Shown in pieces: positions 20,691-33,000 of a DNA stretch of 64,000 nt (its first letter is position 1; every line of letters starts with the position of its first letter). Under the pieces are notes generated by a model, which was not told where the DNA came from, ran no database searches, and saw only the letters and a list, made by a program, of their open reading frames with translations. Location: positions 12,525,840 through 12,589,839 of the forward strand of contig JARWIR010000011.1 in NCBI GenBank assembly GCA_029959085.1. The letters run 5' to 3'. Origin of the DNA: Nemophila menziesii (lineage: Eukaryota; Streptophyta; Magnoliopsida; Boraginales; Hydrophyllaceae). Both the position numbers and the translations under genes were made by a program.

Positions 20691-22651
20691 ATGGCATCCA
20701 GCTATAATGGCTTCAGTTTCCTCCCTTGCTACACATCTTCGTATCATTTGGTCAGCACAAACTTTATAGAGGAAAGGATCCTCCCAAAAGAACTGTCTAG
20801 CACGATGAGCTAACCTCTTTCTTTCATGATAAGTCGACCCTTCAGGAAAAACACCACTCACCACTAAATTCGCAATATCTGCATACCAAGGAGCTTCATA
20901 ATCACGAACAACGAATAAACTCTCATCAGGAAACTCTTCTCTAACTGCTTCAGTACCACTATTCATCTCTGAACCTTCTAGATGCGATAGATGATCTGCA
21001 ACGTGATTCTCACAACCCTTTCTATCTTTGATCTCTAAATCGAACTCTTGAAGTAATAAAACCCATCTGATTAACCTCGGTTTAGCATCCTTCTTTTCCA
21101 TAAGATATCTAATTGCGAAATGATCTGTATAAACAATAACTTTCGCTCCAAGAAGATAAGAGCAAAATTTATCAAATGAATACACAACTGCTAGCAACTC
21201 TTTTTCTGTAACTGTGTAATTAATTTGAGCACCATTAAAAGTTTTACTAGCATAGTAAATCGAATGAAAAACTTTCTCTTTTCTCTGTCCTAATACAGCT
21301 CTCATACATAAATCACTCGCATCACACATAACCTCAAACGGTAAATTCCAATCTGGAGGTAATACTATAGGAGCCGAAATAAGCTTTTCTTTGATTGCTT
21401 GGAAGGCCGCTAAACAAGCTTCATCAAAAAGGAATTTGGAATCCTTTTCGAGTAAGTTGCATAACGGTTTAGCCATTTTAGGAAAATCTTTAATAAAACG
21501 CCTATAAAAGCCAGCATGGCTAAGAAAACTCCTTACCCCTTTAACAGAAACATGAGGGGGAAGAGTTTTAATTACCTCTATCTTTGCTCTATCAACCTCT
21601 AACCCAGCACTCGAAACTTTGTGACCCAGAACAATACCTTCGCGAACCATGAAATGACACTTCTCCCAGTTTAAAACCAAATCTGTTTCCTTGCATCTGA
21701 TTAATACTTTCTCCAAGTTATCCAAACATCTATCGAAATCATCACCAAACACGGATAAATCGTCCATAAAAACTTCAAGAAAATTATCGATCATATCCCA
21801 GAAGATGGCCATCATGCATCTTTAAAAGGTAGCAGGAGCATTACACAACCCAAATGGCATTCTGCGATATGCAAAAGTACCAAAGGGGCATGTAAATGTG
21901 GTTTTATGTTGATCTTCTGGAGCCACGTAAATCAGATTATACCCGGAGTAATCATCCAAGAAACAGTAGTATTCTCTTCCGGCTAATTTATCTAACATTT
22001 GATCAATGAAGGGCAACGGGAAGTGATCTTTTCTGGTGGCTTTGTTCAGCTTTCTGCAATCCATGCAAACTCTCTAACCCACTACCGTTCTTGAAGGAAT
22101 CGCTTAATTCTTATCATTAAGAACTGTTGTCATTCCTCCTTTCTTCGGTACCACTGAACTGGGCTCACCCATTCACTACTCGAAATGGGATAAATAATCC
22201 CCGCATCTAAAAGCTTGATAACTTCCTTCTTCACTACATCCTTCATAACGGGCATTAATCTCCTTTGACCTTCAACTGAGCGTGCATTGTCATCTTCAAG
22301 TATGATTTTGTGTTGACAATAGGAGGGACTGATGCCTTTGATATCAGCAATTGTCCAACCTATTGCCTCTTTGTTGGCTCTCAACACACGCAACGGTTTA
22401 TCTTCTTGAGGACCTGTTAAATTTGCTGAAACAATAACAGGTAGAGTTTCATTAGTACCTAAATATGCATACCTCAAGTGTGCTGGCAAGGGTTTTTCTT
22501 CCAATTCCGGAGGAGATTCAATTGAAGGCTTCTTTTTAGGAATAATCTCCCCCGGTTCTCTCACAGGTTCATAGGCAAGACGCCTATACTTTGGATTTTC
22601 AGAATTGAGAGCTGCCACTGTTTCGGCAAGCTCTTCCATCATCTCAGGCAT
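20679..22651 (-). pseudogene. reverse transcriptase - RNase H of element A
   Basis: Copies element RNA into DNA. The RT blocks in order are KLLDAGIIYPISSSEWVSPVQ, then MDCRKLNKATRKDHFPLPF, YCFLDDYSGYN, FGTFAYRRMPFGLCNAPATF and the catalytic FMDDLSVFG. RNase H follows with [21 protein letters not shown] and HVADHLSHL, its four acidic positions being visible. Breaks: a frameshift near 22,140 right after SPVQ, a TAG near 22,075 (Trp position), a TAA at 21,822-21,824 after NAPATF, and the shift into integrase near 20,685. In RNase H the usual small residue after CDASD is replaced (LCMRAVLGQ). Confidence 0.95.
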
Positions 22652-23386
22652 ATCTAATGTTAAAGCGGCCTACAAAATATCATCATAGTTAAAACAATCA
22701 AATACCTCTTGTGATGCCTGCTCAACTACATCCATTCTGAAGCAATCTTCTTGAGAATCTGGAAATTTCATAGCTCGGAACACATTAAATTTGACCTCCT
22801 CGTCTTGTATCCTCATCGTTAATTCGCCATTCTCTACATCAATTAATGTACGCCCCGTGGCTAGAAATGGTCTACCCAAAATAATGGGGACATTTCTATC
22901 CGCGTCGTATTCAAGTATAACGAAATCAACGGGAAATATAAGTGTACCTGCCTTAACGAGGATATCTTCAATTCGGCCTTCTGGATGTGCAAGAGACCTG
23001 TCCGCCATTTGCAAGACCATAGAAGTGGGTCTTGCTTCTCCAATTTTTAGCTTATCAAAGATTGACTTGGGCATCAAATTGATGCTTGCAGCCAAATCGC
23101 ATAGTGCTTTTCCTTTCCATTCTTCTCCAATCGATATCGGAATTGTGAAACTCCCCGGATCAACTAACTTTGGAGGTAATTTACTTTGACAAATCGCACT
23201 ACATTCTTCAAGAAGACCAATCATCTCATTATCACAGTATGGCCTTTTGTTAGTGAGGGCCCTCTTCAAAAACTTCCTATACTTAGGAATATCTCGAATA
23301 GCCTCTAGCAACGGAATATTAATACTAAGTCCCTTCACTCTGTTAAAGAACTTTGAAAACTCGGCCAAATCACCCTTTTTCTTAAC
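22652..23386 (-). pseudogene. aspartic protease region of element A
   Basis: Retropepsin that cuts the polyprotein. The frame contains KLPPKLVDPGSFTIPISIG, then CDLAASINLMPKSIF, IEDILVKAGTLIFPVDFV, and VPIILGRPFLATG. The active-site loop reads D-L-A-A-S where Athila proteases usually have D-L-G-A-S, so the conserved Gly is gone and activity is doubtful. The frame is closed upstream by a TGA at 23,387-23,389 and downstream by a TAG at 22,670-22,672, each followed by the same frame, so both are simple nonsense changes. Confidence 0.9.
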
Positions 23387-25223
23387 TCAAGATGGAAACG
23401 GTGGTGGAGGGTGATTACTAACAATATCATCTTTCTCCTTTGGAATCTCAATCGGCCTTTCTATTTCTTCAACCTCAACATCTTTCTCTTTCTCACTCAC
23501 TTCCTTTTCTTTTCTCGGAACTTCTTTCTCTTTCATAACATGAAAAGGAGGTGGAGGTAGGTTCTTACCAATTCTTAGTGTAACAGCTTTGCAATCTTCA
23601 TGTTGTCTTGGATTTTCTGTGTCACTAGGGAGTTGCCCTTGTGGACGCTGATTAAGCTGTTTTGCGATTTGATCCATCTGATTTCGTAATAGCTTCATAT
23701 TTGCATCAGATGCTTGTTGACGTTCCATAGCTTGTGTCTGGAGAGCAATTAAACTCTCAACGGTTTTCTGAAGGGTAACTACTCCTTCTTGTGGATGGGA
23801 AGGTAAGGCTTTTTGGTTCATGGTTTCGTTATAACTGTCTTGAGGAGCTTGTCTCTGAACATAATTTCCCTGAATCTGTCCTCCTTGATAATTGTTGTGT
23901 GGTCTTGGATTGAAATTGTTACCTTGGGGACGCGGCTGATACACATATGTAGGATTGGCTGCCCCACTAGGATTTGAATATTGAAACCCAGGATGGTTTC
24001 TGTTAGGCTGATATCCATTACCACTCGAATTAAAGTTACCTTTATTGGAGACAAACATCACGGATTCTTGGTTATTCTGAAAATTCTCCCAACTATGATC
24101 ATTAACACCGCAGTACTCATATCCATACACCTCTTGTGCAACCTTTACCTCACCTCTTTTGTTCGAAAAACCTTCTTTCACGGCTAAAGTAAGTTGCCTC
24201 AATTGTTGTTCTAGTGTGGATTGAATCTTGGTCTCTAAGGAGTTGAACTTTTCTTCAATGTTGACATTATTAACTCCTCCTCTAACTGGTGTTCTTACGG
24301 TATTCCACCCAACTTCATTATCAACTGTTCTATCCAAAATAATTCTTGCATACGCAGGTTGAACTCGCAAAAACGCACCACCACACAACAAATCTAAATA
24401 TTTTCTAGAGCCACCTTCAAGACCATTATAAAAAATCTTCATCTGTTGTTGTTCAGTAAGGTCATGATTCGGGACTCTTTGCAAACATTTCTGAAATCTT
24501 GCCCAACTTTTACCTAACGTTTAATCATACTCTTGCTTGAAATGTGTCAACTCTAGTTCAGCATCTAACCTCATATTAGACGGATAATATCTGTTAAAAA
24601 ACGCAGTTTCTAATTGTTCCCAGTTTGTGATCTTCGCAGGATCTTGCGTATCGTGCCATTCACTCGCTCCATCTATAACGAAAAACCGAAACACAGCAAA
24701 GTACATTTGTTCTTTTGAAACTCCTTGTGTGATGTAAGAATCACATATCTGCTTGAATTTCTGTACTGCTCGAAGAGGATCTTCTCCAGCTTTACCACGA
24801 AAGTTTCCAAAGTTTTGGAATTGAGCTAACATACCCGAATCTGGACGAAACCTCAGAACATTTATGTTTGGAGCACCTACCCCTATAGCAGGAGCACGGT
24901 ATGGGACTTCTGGTGGACCATTAACAAACCATGGATCTTGGTTAATCGCCATTTGAACTTGGACTTGAGGATTAGGAATGCCAGGTGGAGCCAACGGATT
25001 AAGAATTTGTGGCGCTATAGGCTTGGCCATTCGCATCTAGCTGAACTTGTCCGTTATTGTTTTGTTGATTCTGAATATTAACGTTCTCCATTCTGTTAAT
25101 TAATTCTTCTACTTCTAAGGCTTCTTGTTCTCTCCTTCTCTTGTTAGCAAGTCTGATTAACGATTCTGGATTATTAAGGATCGGATGTGTTGGATCTAGA
25201 TCCTTAAAGAGTCTTCTTCGCAT
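23387..25223 (-). pseudogene. gag of element A
   Basis: Capsid polyprotein. It starts at 25,223 (MRRRLFKDLDP), about 110 bp past the primer site. A frameshift near 25,030 leads to the second piece (to 24,521) with RFRPDSGML, KFKQICDSYI, MYFAVFRFFV and TAFFNRYYP. A TAA at 24,521-24,523 interrupts the gag domain, and the same frame continues with ARFQKCLQRVPNHDL and IFYNGLEGG. The CCHC knuckle is damaged: YGYEYCGVNDHSWENF has lost two of its Cys (B has CQQC...C). A Q/N/P-rich stretch and a charged tail (KEKEVPRKEKEV) follow, ending at the TGA 23,387. Confidence 0.92.
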
Positions 25224-25334
25224 ACACCAAACCTAAAAACCTGAGAAAAATGAACAAACAAAAAGCGTAAAACTGATAAAATAAAATAAATGCAACTATC
25301 ACTAATGGATAAACACCGTGGTCACACGCTACCG

Positions 25335-25352
25335 TCCCCGGCAGCGGCGCCA
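25335..25352 (-). other. primer binding site of element A (tRNA-Asp type)
   Basis: On the minus strand TGGCGCCGCTGCCGGGGA, complementary to the 3' end of plant tRNA-Asp with, from memory, one difference. It lies 6 bp from the LTR edge (25,359). This primer type is common in the Athila lineage. Confidence 0.9.
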
Positions 25353-25358
25353 AAAACT

Positions 25359-26882
25359 TGGTGGTCCTTTGTGTCTTCTTAAATAAATGCAAAAGTAATT
25401 GAACCACAACCGCAAGTGTACGGTTGTCCCAAGTAGTAATAATGATTCTAGGATCGTTCGCAGGGGCGGTTTGGTTAACTACAATGCTTATCAAATAATG
25501 AATGGTTGCACTTATGAAAGCAAATAAAGATATAATGATTGAGTTGGTTTTTGTATTATTTCTAAGTAATGAAAGACTAATAAGAAAATGCAATTAAATA
25601 CTAAAACGCAAGTAAATAAGGGTAAAACGCAGGTATGAGAAGATAGCACTTGAGAACGCAAAGGATCCTCCTAATTTTATTTCATAACTTGTTCTGTTTA
25701 AGGGTTAAATTGGTCAATTACAATGGCCGGGATTCTAAATTCCTTATACCCCCGTCAGGGTAAATATGATTCACTTTTAGATGTTTAAGAATTTTACCTC
25801 ATTGGCCCTAAAATTAGCTACGTTCGTCAGAATCAATAGCTTCTATTTTAGATTGAATAATTGGTTCTATACCTAAACCCTCCGTCAGGATGATCCACAC
25901 GCCACATATGTGGAATAGCCTAGATATTAATACCTGTTCTTAGTTCGCGACTCTAAAAACAGTAAACAATTACAAATTATCGAGAAGAGTAAAAGACCCA
26001 ATTTAATTTAATTTAACAGAAACCCAAATTCAGGACATGAAATTCAATAGAATTGAGATTTACCCATAAAGCATTCTCAAGCACTATAATGGAATTAGCT
26101 CATACTAATTGAAAAGAAAACTAAATTAACTGAAATGGAATTCATAATGTATTACAGAATTGAAAATAAAGAAAACCTAATTTCCGGAATTGAAATGGCT
26201 GAGAACGGAGATATAGACCCTCTCCAGCTCTTGCAGCTTCTTCTTTCTTCCTTCTGTTGCTTCGCTCTGATGTTTTAATTTTTAAAAAGTGAATTGTGTG
26301 AAAAATAGAAGTCAAGAGCTCCTTTTATAAGCTAAAATTCGGAATAGGCCTTAGACCTGATAATAAAACACTAAATAAATGCCCAAGCCCAATTTCTAAG
26401 CCAAAAATCCCGTAACTGTTGCACCACCTCCACTAAAGCGGCTCTAGCCGCTTCGTTATAACTCTGATTGACCTAAAATCACTTGCAAAAGTTCCATAAC
26501 TCGATAAGGAATAGATTTTCTTCAAAGGTAAGCGGCTAAATCATCTCTTAAGCGCCTCGAAATCAGCAATCTTTGGCCTGTTTTCCAGATTTGCAGCTCT
26601 AAAATCAAATTCTTTCGGGGTTTATCTTCAAGTCTTGACTCCATATCACGATCTTTGACTATCTTCTTGGATTCCATTCCTAGCTAATATTCAAAACCTA
26701 CAAACATTTCACTAGAATACACAAGATTACGCGCAAAAGTTTAATAAATCCAAAATACTAGAACTAAAATGGAAATTCCGGATTATTGCATTTTTAACTC
26801 AAAAGTCTATCAAAATATTCAATTAAACATAAAAAATCATGTCTCCCAAGGGTCGAAAATAAGAACAATTAGGGAGACATCA
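25359..26882 (-). mobile_element. 5' LTR of element A
   Basis: A 1,524-bp LTR, on the plus strand TGGTGGTCC...GGGAGACATCA. Its boundaries are fixed by the primer site on one side and by LINE sequence starting at about 26,883 on the other. A minus-strand TATAAAAGG lies at 26,321-26,329. The 46-bp terminal inverted repeat is 26,837-26,882. The short ORF at 25,204-25,593 is inside its U5 part and has no support. Confidence 0.93.
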
Positions 26883-26895
26883 GACCTCCAATCAT

Positions 26896-27569
26896 ATGAA
26901 TATTGCAGTGTGGAATTTTAGAGGGCTAAATAACCTCCTTCGTCAACTAAATGTGAAGGAGTTTGTAGTTAGTAATAAAGTGCGAGTAATTGGTTTACTT
27001 GAAACGAAAGTGAAGAGTAACAATTACTCCTCAATAATAAGTGCACATTTCTCTCATCTAGAAATGTTGCACAATTATAATAAAGATGAAAATGGCAAAA
27101 TTTGGGTTTTATGGGATATGAATTATGCTGATATAAATCTAGTTTATCAAATATCTCAAGCTATGTTAATTGAATTAAAAGTGAATGAGGACAATGACAT
27201 ATTTTACATTATGTTTGTATATGCAGGTAGTAATGATAGTGAGAGAAGGATGTTATGGGAGGATATGATTATATGGAGTAAGAAGTATTAGAAGGAAAAG
27301 TTATGTATAATGGGTGACTTCAATGAAATATTAAGTATAAAGGACAGGATGAATAGTACTGTATTAGAAAAATGTGCGCTAGAATTCAAAGAATGCATTG
27401 AGGATGCAAATCTATACGAGCACAATTATGGAGGGCAATTCTACACATGAACTAATAAAACTAAAAGTGATCAAATTCGAGCAAGCAGAATAGATAGCGT
27501 GTTCATTAATACTAGATGGTTAGACACTATAGCCTCTAGTGTTAGTATTCATCCACCATCTACCTCTGA
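26896..27569 (+). pseudogene. LINE (non-LTR) endonuclease domain fragment
   Basis: N-terminal endonuclease/exonuclease/phosphatase domain of a plant LINE ORF2, which nicks target DNA to start insertion. Motifs in order: MNIAVWNFRGLNN, GLLETKV (catalytic Glu), FVYAGSNDSERRMLWEDM, then after a stop MGDFNEIL, SRIDSVFIN and TSDH (catalytic Asp-His). In-frame stops lie at 27,289-27,291 and near 27,448 (Trp position). The reverse transcriptase is absent: at about 27,569 the sequence switches to copia gag of repeat unit 1. The left side is cut by the A LTR just before the first Met. Confidence 0.92.
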
Positions 27570-28690
27570 TCATGAAAGATCACAAAGATCTCACTCATAA
27601 CGATATATCGAAACTCACTAACAAAAACAATGCAATGTATACAATCATTTGCAAATTGAGTCTCATTAAGTATAGCCAAGTTAGTGAATGTTATTTGCCT
27701 CATAAAATGTGGGAGATTTTGAAGCCATCATATCAGGTAAGGTGGATATCAAATAAACTATGGTTGATCTTTATATCAAAAAATTAGAACTTTTTTAAAT
27801 GGAGCCTGATAAAACCTCAAATGCAATGCATCAAAGATTCTCAAACATCGTAAACACTTTGAAGACTATTGGTCAAACCTACATCAACAAAGAGCAGTGC
27901 TAAAAACTTAAATATGTTCTTCCAAAGAAATACAAGATAAAGATAACGCCTATAAAAGACACAAAAGATCTCTAAAAATTGAAGGTTCATGAGCTTATAT
28001 GAAATCTCATGACGAAAGAACATGTGTTTGAAGATGAAATATTAAGAGACGATGATTTGAAAAAGAGTTAAAAAATCCATGGTCTTTAATTCTTCAATTA
28101 GCAAGAAGAAGGAAAGAAAGGAAAAGAAGAAAAGTGAAGTGGGAGAGAATTCCGATGAAGAAGAGACTAGTGAAGATCAAGAACTGGCTATGTTGGCAAA
28201 AGATATGAAGAGATTTATAAGATATAAAAGATATTCCATAAAAGAAGCTCTCACACCCCCCTTTTAAAGAGAATGTGAGAGCCATCAAGCAAGAAGAACC
28301 TACTAGCTATAATTTGTAGAACATAGGAGATCTCGAATAATATTTTCCTTTTTTACGAAAAGAAAATTTAAAAAGGCTACTCATTCAAATATCACTTGGG
28401 ATGGTCTAAATTATAATGAATAAGATAATGAAAGTTAGCATGTGAACCTAGTCTCATTCTTGGCGGATATGAATAATATGAAGATGCTACTTGATATGAT
28501 AACAATTCAACAAAACTGATGAATGTCGATGGTTAACTCACTTTGAATTAATGGTAAAAATGATGAGGTAACTTCTAAATATAGTATTTTTTTATCAAAC
28601 AGTGATACTAGTGAGGAAGATAGTCATGATGCTTTTAATTCACTTATATAACTCACTACATTCTTAGAATATCATGCACAAACTTTCAAC
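27570..28690 (+). pseudogene. copia gag remnant, unit 1
   Basis: Degenerate Ty1/copia gag (UBN2-like). Readable blocks in shifting frames: LTHNDISKLTNKNNAM, then CYLPHKMWEILKPSY, then ISKKKERKEKKKSEVGEN, then EDQELAMLAKDMKRFIRYK. This follows the usual copia gag order up to the zinc knuckle, which is ruined here. It begins in mid-gag at the LINE junction. Confidence 0.8.
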
Positions 28691-28980
28691 TATTTTTTTA
28701 GGTGAAAAAGTAATTCTCTATATGTAAAGAACTTTAACAATTTTTGACATGGTGTAAGTTGTATTGGTAACAATAAGTAGTACTCATTATCGGGGTCTTG
28801 TTTGGAAACATTTTTTTCATTTTGGAAACTAAAAGCACTTCTGAATGGAAGCAACTCTTTTAGAAAAATATTAATTATTTGGAAAAGTATTAAAAGTGTT
28901 TTAAAGGGGTTTATAAGTATAATTTTCAAACATACTTTCATTATTATTTTCACGTTGTATTTTTGTTGATATTATTTATG

Positions 28981-29310
28981 TATTGAACAAGAAAATAGAG
29001 ATTTGTTGACACAATTTTCATCCTTTACCGACTATATCGGCGGGTTGCCATATATATTGTCGACGATCTACGCGACCGTCGTTTTTGTAATACCGACGCT
29101 TTCAGTACATCGTCTCTATTGTGGGTTTTTATTATGGACGTATATAACAAAGCATCACCTACACCAGGAGCATCGGCAAATAGGTTATAGTGTTTGCGGA
29201 CACCTTACCTCATAGCTTCAGCAAACGGGTTATAAGGTTTTGCGGACGCTTTACCACATAACGTCAGCAAATTGGTTATAGATTTTGCAGAGGCTGTAAT
29301 AGATAGATTC
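28981..29310. repeat. GC-rich subterminal-repeat-like block, unit 1
   Basis: Begins like a CACTA end ('acaagaaaatagagattt' followed by 'ttgacacaatttt') and then carries CpG-rich short repeats such as 'gcggacgcttta' and 'cggcaaa-ggttatag' in about three tandem copies of 45 bp. Such arrays are usual next to CACTA ends. No matching opposite end is seen. A fragment of a CACTA element is the best guess. Confidence 0.45.
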
Positions 29311-29549
29311 GAGAAATGGGTGGAATAATTGTTGACACATTGACACTTTGCGTGGCTAATTATTGCAAATAAATATTGACATGAATAAATTATGTGTTAC
29401 TAAATATTTTAAATATATATTAACACACAATTTATAATTTTTCCTGCAATAATACAAAGAAAGTACATATTGTTGAAGTTACTTTTTCGTAACTTTACAC
29501 ATGAATATATTGAATAGTTAACTCGAGAAAACAATCGACAATGTTGATT

Positions 29550-30060
29550 CGCTTATCATTAAAATTGTATAATTCCTCCCACATATCTCTAAGAGCTGCA
29601 ACAGAGATTTTTTGATCTTTTGGAAATGAAACAAGTTCAAGGAAGCATTTCCCAAGCTTTTATTTTAATGCGTCTATACTAGGTTTTAGAGACTCACAGA
29701 TATTGCTATTTGTAGTCAAAAAAAGCTTTAATTTATTTTACACATGCCACCTTAGGCTCCTTAGAAAGTGATCTACCTACGACTTTGAATCCGACATAGC
29801 TTTTTACCACCTATCACCATTTCTCAATTGTACTAAAATAAGATAAATTTACTGTACCTTCTTCACTAAAAGGTCTTGATTCTTTAAAAGAAAATTTCTT
29901 AAAAGAAAATTTCTTGAAAAGAGTCATTGAAACTACATCATTCAATAAGTTCAATTTGTACGTATCTAGTCCCCTTCACACATATCTTGACCTTAGCAAA
30001 ACTTTTTAACCAGGTATTAAAAAAATAGATTAAGACCATACATCATCAGGGCTTTCCTAA
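29550..30060 (-). pseudogene. NLR resistance gene NB-ARC fragment, unit 1
   Basis: On the minus strand, in broken frames: KVVGRSLSKEP (after GLPL), then SLKPSIDALK, then KLGKCFLELVSFPKDQKIS (RNBS-D) and AALRDMWEELYNF. The CFLELxSFPEDxKI form is typical of RPW8-type NLRs (ADR1/NRG1 group), which act as helper immune receptors. Kinase-2 is partly deleted ('catcatcagggctttcc' where unit 4 has an extra stretch encoding ILLVFD). A stop follows in each piece. No P-loop, N-terminal domain or LRR is found. A putative intron acceptor (TTGTATTATTGCAG) lies near 29,440-29,460. Confidence 0.7.
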
Positions 30061-33000
30061 AAAAGACATCTACCATTTTGACAAAATTGCCCATTATAAG
30101 CACCCCTGATGAAAAGGAAAGACTCCTTCTAAGACATGGGACAATATTATAACATCAGTTTTCGTACACTTGTTTTCTATTTTGAGATTTCTCTACACAT
30201 TGGCTTATTTTCTACTTCGAGATTGCTTCCACAAAATAATCTAAAAAAATTCTCCATTCCTTTTTTTCAAATCAATCATACATCAACCTAAACTGTGTTT
30301 GCAAGTGAGATCAATATACATGCCAAATGTTTAAAATTATTAACAATTGAGTTAATAAACATCAAGATGTTTCAGAAAAAAATAAAAGTAGTATAGAAAA
30401 ATATTCTTGCTAAAAACTCAGAAATTTCACTCACAAAATATGTAATTTGATCGAACCTTCCACAATCCGAGAAAAATAACTTGGAATTACTTCAATGCAC
30501 AATAAGGGCTTCTCCTTTTGTATCTTAGATCATCTGTAGCCACTACTGCTAAATGAATATTTATTGGAAAAATAAATAAATTAAACAAGACAGTATAAGA
30601 GAAAATTGTCTACTCTAACATCCCCTTAGTGAAATGTGAACATCACTGTTCATAGGTAAAAGCAACCTTCTAGCATAAATATGACACTTTTTAGAAGAGA
30701 AAATACTGGACAAATGCTGGGGTCTGTGGGTGAGTCTAAATTGATATTTTTCTAGTAAATATAAACTTGGAAGATGAGTTTGACTAACAAAAAGAATAAA
30801 AATGGAAGAGAATAGTTTTAAGTTTTATGATTAATGTTATGGATTATACTTATTTTTATTGTCCAAAAAAGAAGTTTATACTTGTTTTTTATTTTAAGTT
30901 CCCAAAAAAAATGCTTTTTATCTTAAAAATTACAATTGTTTTTATTGGTTTAATTAAAAAATATGAAAATAATTTAATAGTTGTTAAAGAATAAAATAAA
31001 AGTAGATAATTATATTATATTAAAATAAAAAAATATTCATAATATTATGTATATAATATTTATAATTACATATATATTTTTATTTAAATTAATAAAATCA
31101 AAATATAAATTTGAATATTGTATAAAATAATTAGCGTGTGTAAGTATATTATTATACATAAAAATAAAAATTTAATATTTTAGATACTTAATCATAGTTA
31201 AAAAACATTTATTTTAATCTAAATGGTTATTATACTTATAAATAGAGTTCTAGTTGAGATGGATATTTTACATGTTATCATTGGGTGAAAAACTTGTTGA
31301 AATGATTTGAGAAAATACACATGTCAAACACACAAATCATAGTACAAAAACGAATTAATTCACAAATTTTATGAAAATAATTCCAATTCAGATTTTGAGA
31401 CAGTAAAATTCCAGGTCGTCAAAACCTAGATTAGGATTACTGATTTAAGTATATTTATAGGTGTATGACCACTTAAGAGCCAAGGAAAAAACTTAATAAT
31501 AGTAAACGAATCAATGAGACAAGTTCTCCCATTTGGTTCTAATTTACAAATTTGGAATACATTTAACGTGGTAAGTTCTCATATCTGGAATATCATTATT
31601 TAAAATGATCTATTTGAAATCTCACGAAGTGAATATGAATAGACTATCGCACGAGGGAAGTAAACTACCGACATGATGAAATTATTTTAAAAATAAGAGT
31701 CCAAAAGTAATAACATTGAAAGAAAAATACATGAATATCAACGTTAGAAGATAAAAAAGACTCCTATGATAATTTATTTTTTAGAAAATACTCGCCCAAA
31801 CAACAAACAACAAGAAAACCAAAACCAAACAATGGACCAAAATAAAAACAATTGTAATCAACTCCATAAAAAATAGTACTCTTACATAGAAATCAAAGCA
31901 ACAAAGCTAACTACCACTCATACTTAAACATTCTTAAAAAATAAATGACACAATATTTGTAAGATATAATATTGATAATAATTCTACTAAAAAATTAATT
32001 AATTGATACTCGTGTCTAACACCAACACGACCCAAAAAACTAACCTCTTGGCTCATAACCCATAAACCCAAGTCATTTTAAATTATCAGATCATATCTTA
32101 ACCTAAAAAAATGCCATACTTTAAATTTGTATCAAGTATATGGAATGTCAAAACCTACTTTATCCTCTCTCATACTACCTTTGTTTTATCGTAGAACCTA
32201 AATTTGAATCCGTATGTGTTTTTTAGGTAATTATTTTTATTAGAGATTATTTTCAAAAAAAATAAAATAATTGCATATTTTTATTACTGCATGGGGGTAG
32301 CGGATCTGGGCTCGTGTATATAATAATTAGTAATTTAAAGGGAAAGAAAAATATTAATTTCGCTAAGTAAGTATAATTATTTGGGTTGTTTTTTGTTTAA
32401 TTATACTCAGATGAATTATTATATGTTTCAGTATTTTTTTAGTAACTTTTCTGTTGCATCTATTCAAAAATTAGATTAACAAATAATTATAACATAATTT
32501 TAATCTAGGGTGTTCATTCAGTTATAGCAATCAAATCATTATTTGATGCAATTTTGATAGTGAAATTTAATAAGATAGTGTATAAAAAATATTATAGACA
32601 AAAAAAAAAGAATAAGATTGTTGGACATGCCATTTTAATCAACCACCACAATCTACTTAGTTGGTGAGGTAAGATTTTTTTTAGTTTAGATTAAAATTTT
32701 GTAGATTTTTATCTTTTTTTCTATTTTTCAAGAGGCAGTGTGCAATATTAGCAGTTTAAGTGACATTTTCCATTTCTTGTATAATTGGATAAAAAAGTAG
32801 TAGACTGATATTGATTAATAAATGCACAAAACCCATTAAATTATTTGGTGCTCATCCTTATTAGGTTTTTAAATTTTTAAACCATGAATTAATTTATTTT
32901 TATGTTAGAAAACAAGTTATTATTTATGTTAAACAATTATTAGTTATATTTAATTGATCTATCTTTTGGCATATTATGTTGTTTTATTGTCAAACTAATT

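Larger units (their letters stand above)
16743..26882 (-). mobile_element. element A: Athila-like Ty3 retrotransposon lacking its 3' LTR
   Basis: In minus-strand order: 5' LTR (26,882-25,359), primer site (25,352-25,335), gag (25,223 on), protease, RT-RNase H, integrase (to 19,607), palindrome array (19,369-18,851), ORF2 (18,477-17,182) and a 3' untranslated region ending near 16,743. The gag-pol-ORF2 order, tRNA-Asp-type primer site and DLxAS protease point to the Athila lineage. The 3' LTR is replaced by an inverted LTR piece. Gag-pol carries at least ten stops or frameshifts, so the element is dead. Confidence 0.9.

Noticed and set aside
25204..25593. 129-codon minus-strand ORF
   Set aside because: It covers the LTR edge and primer site of element A; it is hydrophobic by chance from AT-rich LTR sequence.
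28981..29310. Satellite or rDNA spacer for the GC-rich block
   Set aside because: It occurs once per composite unit and has CACTA-like start and subterminal repeats; no rRNA similarity.
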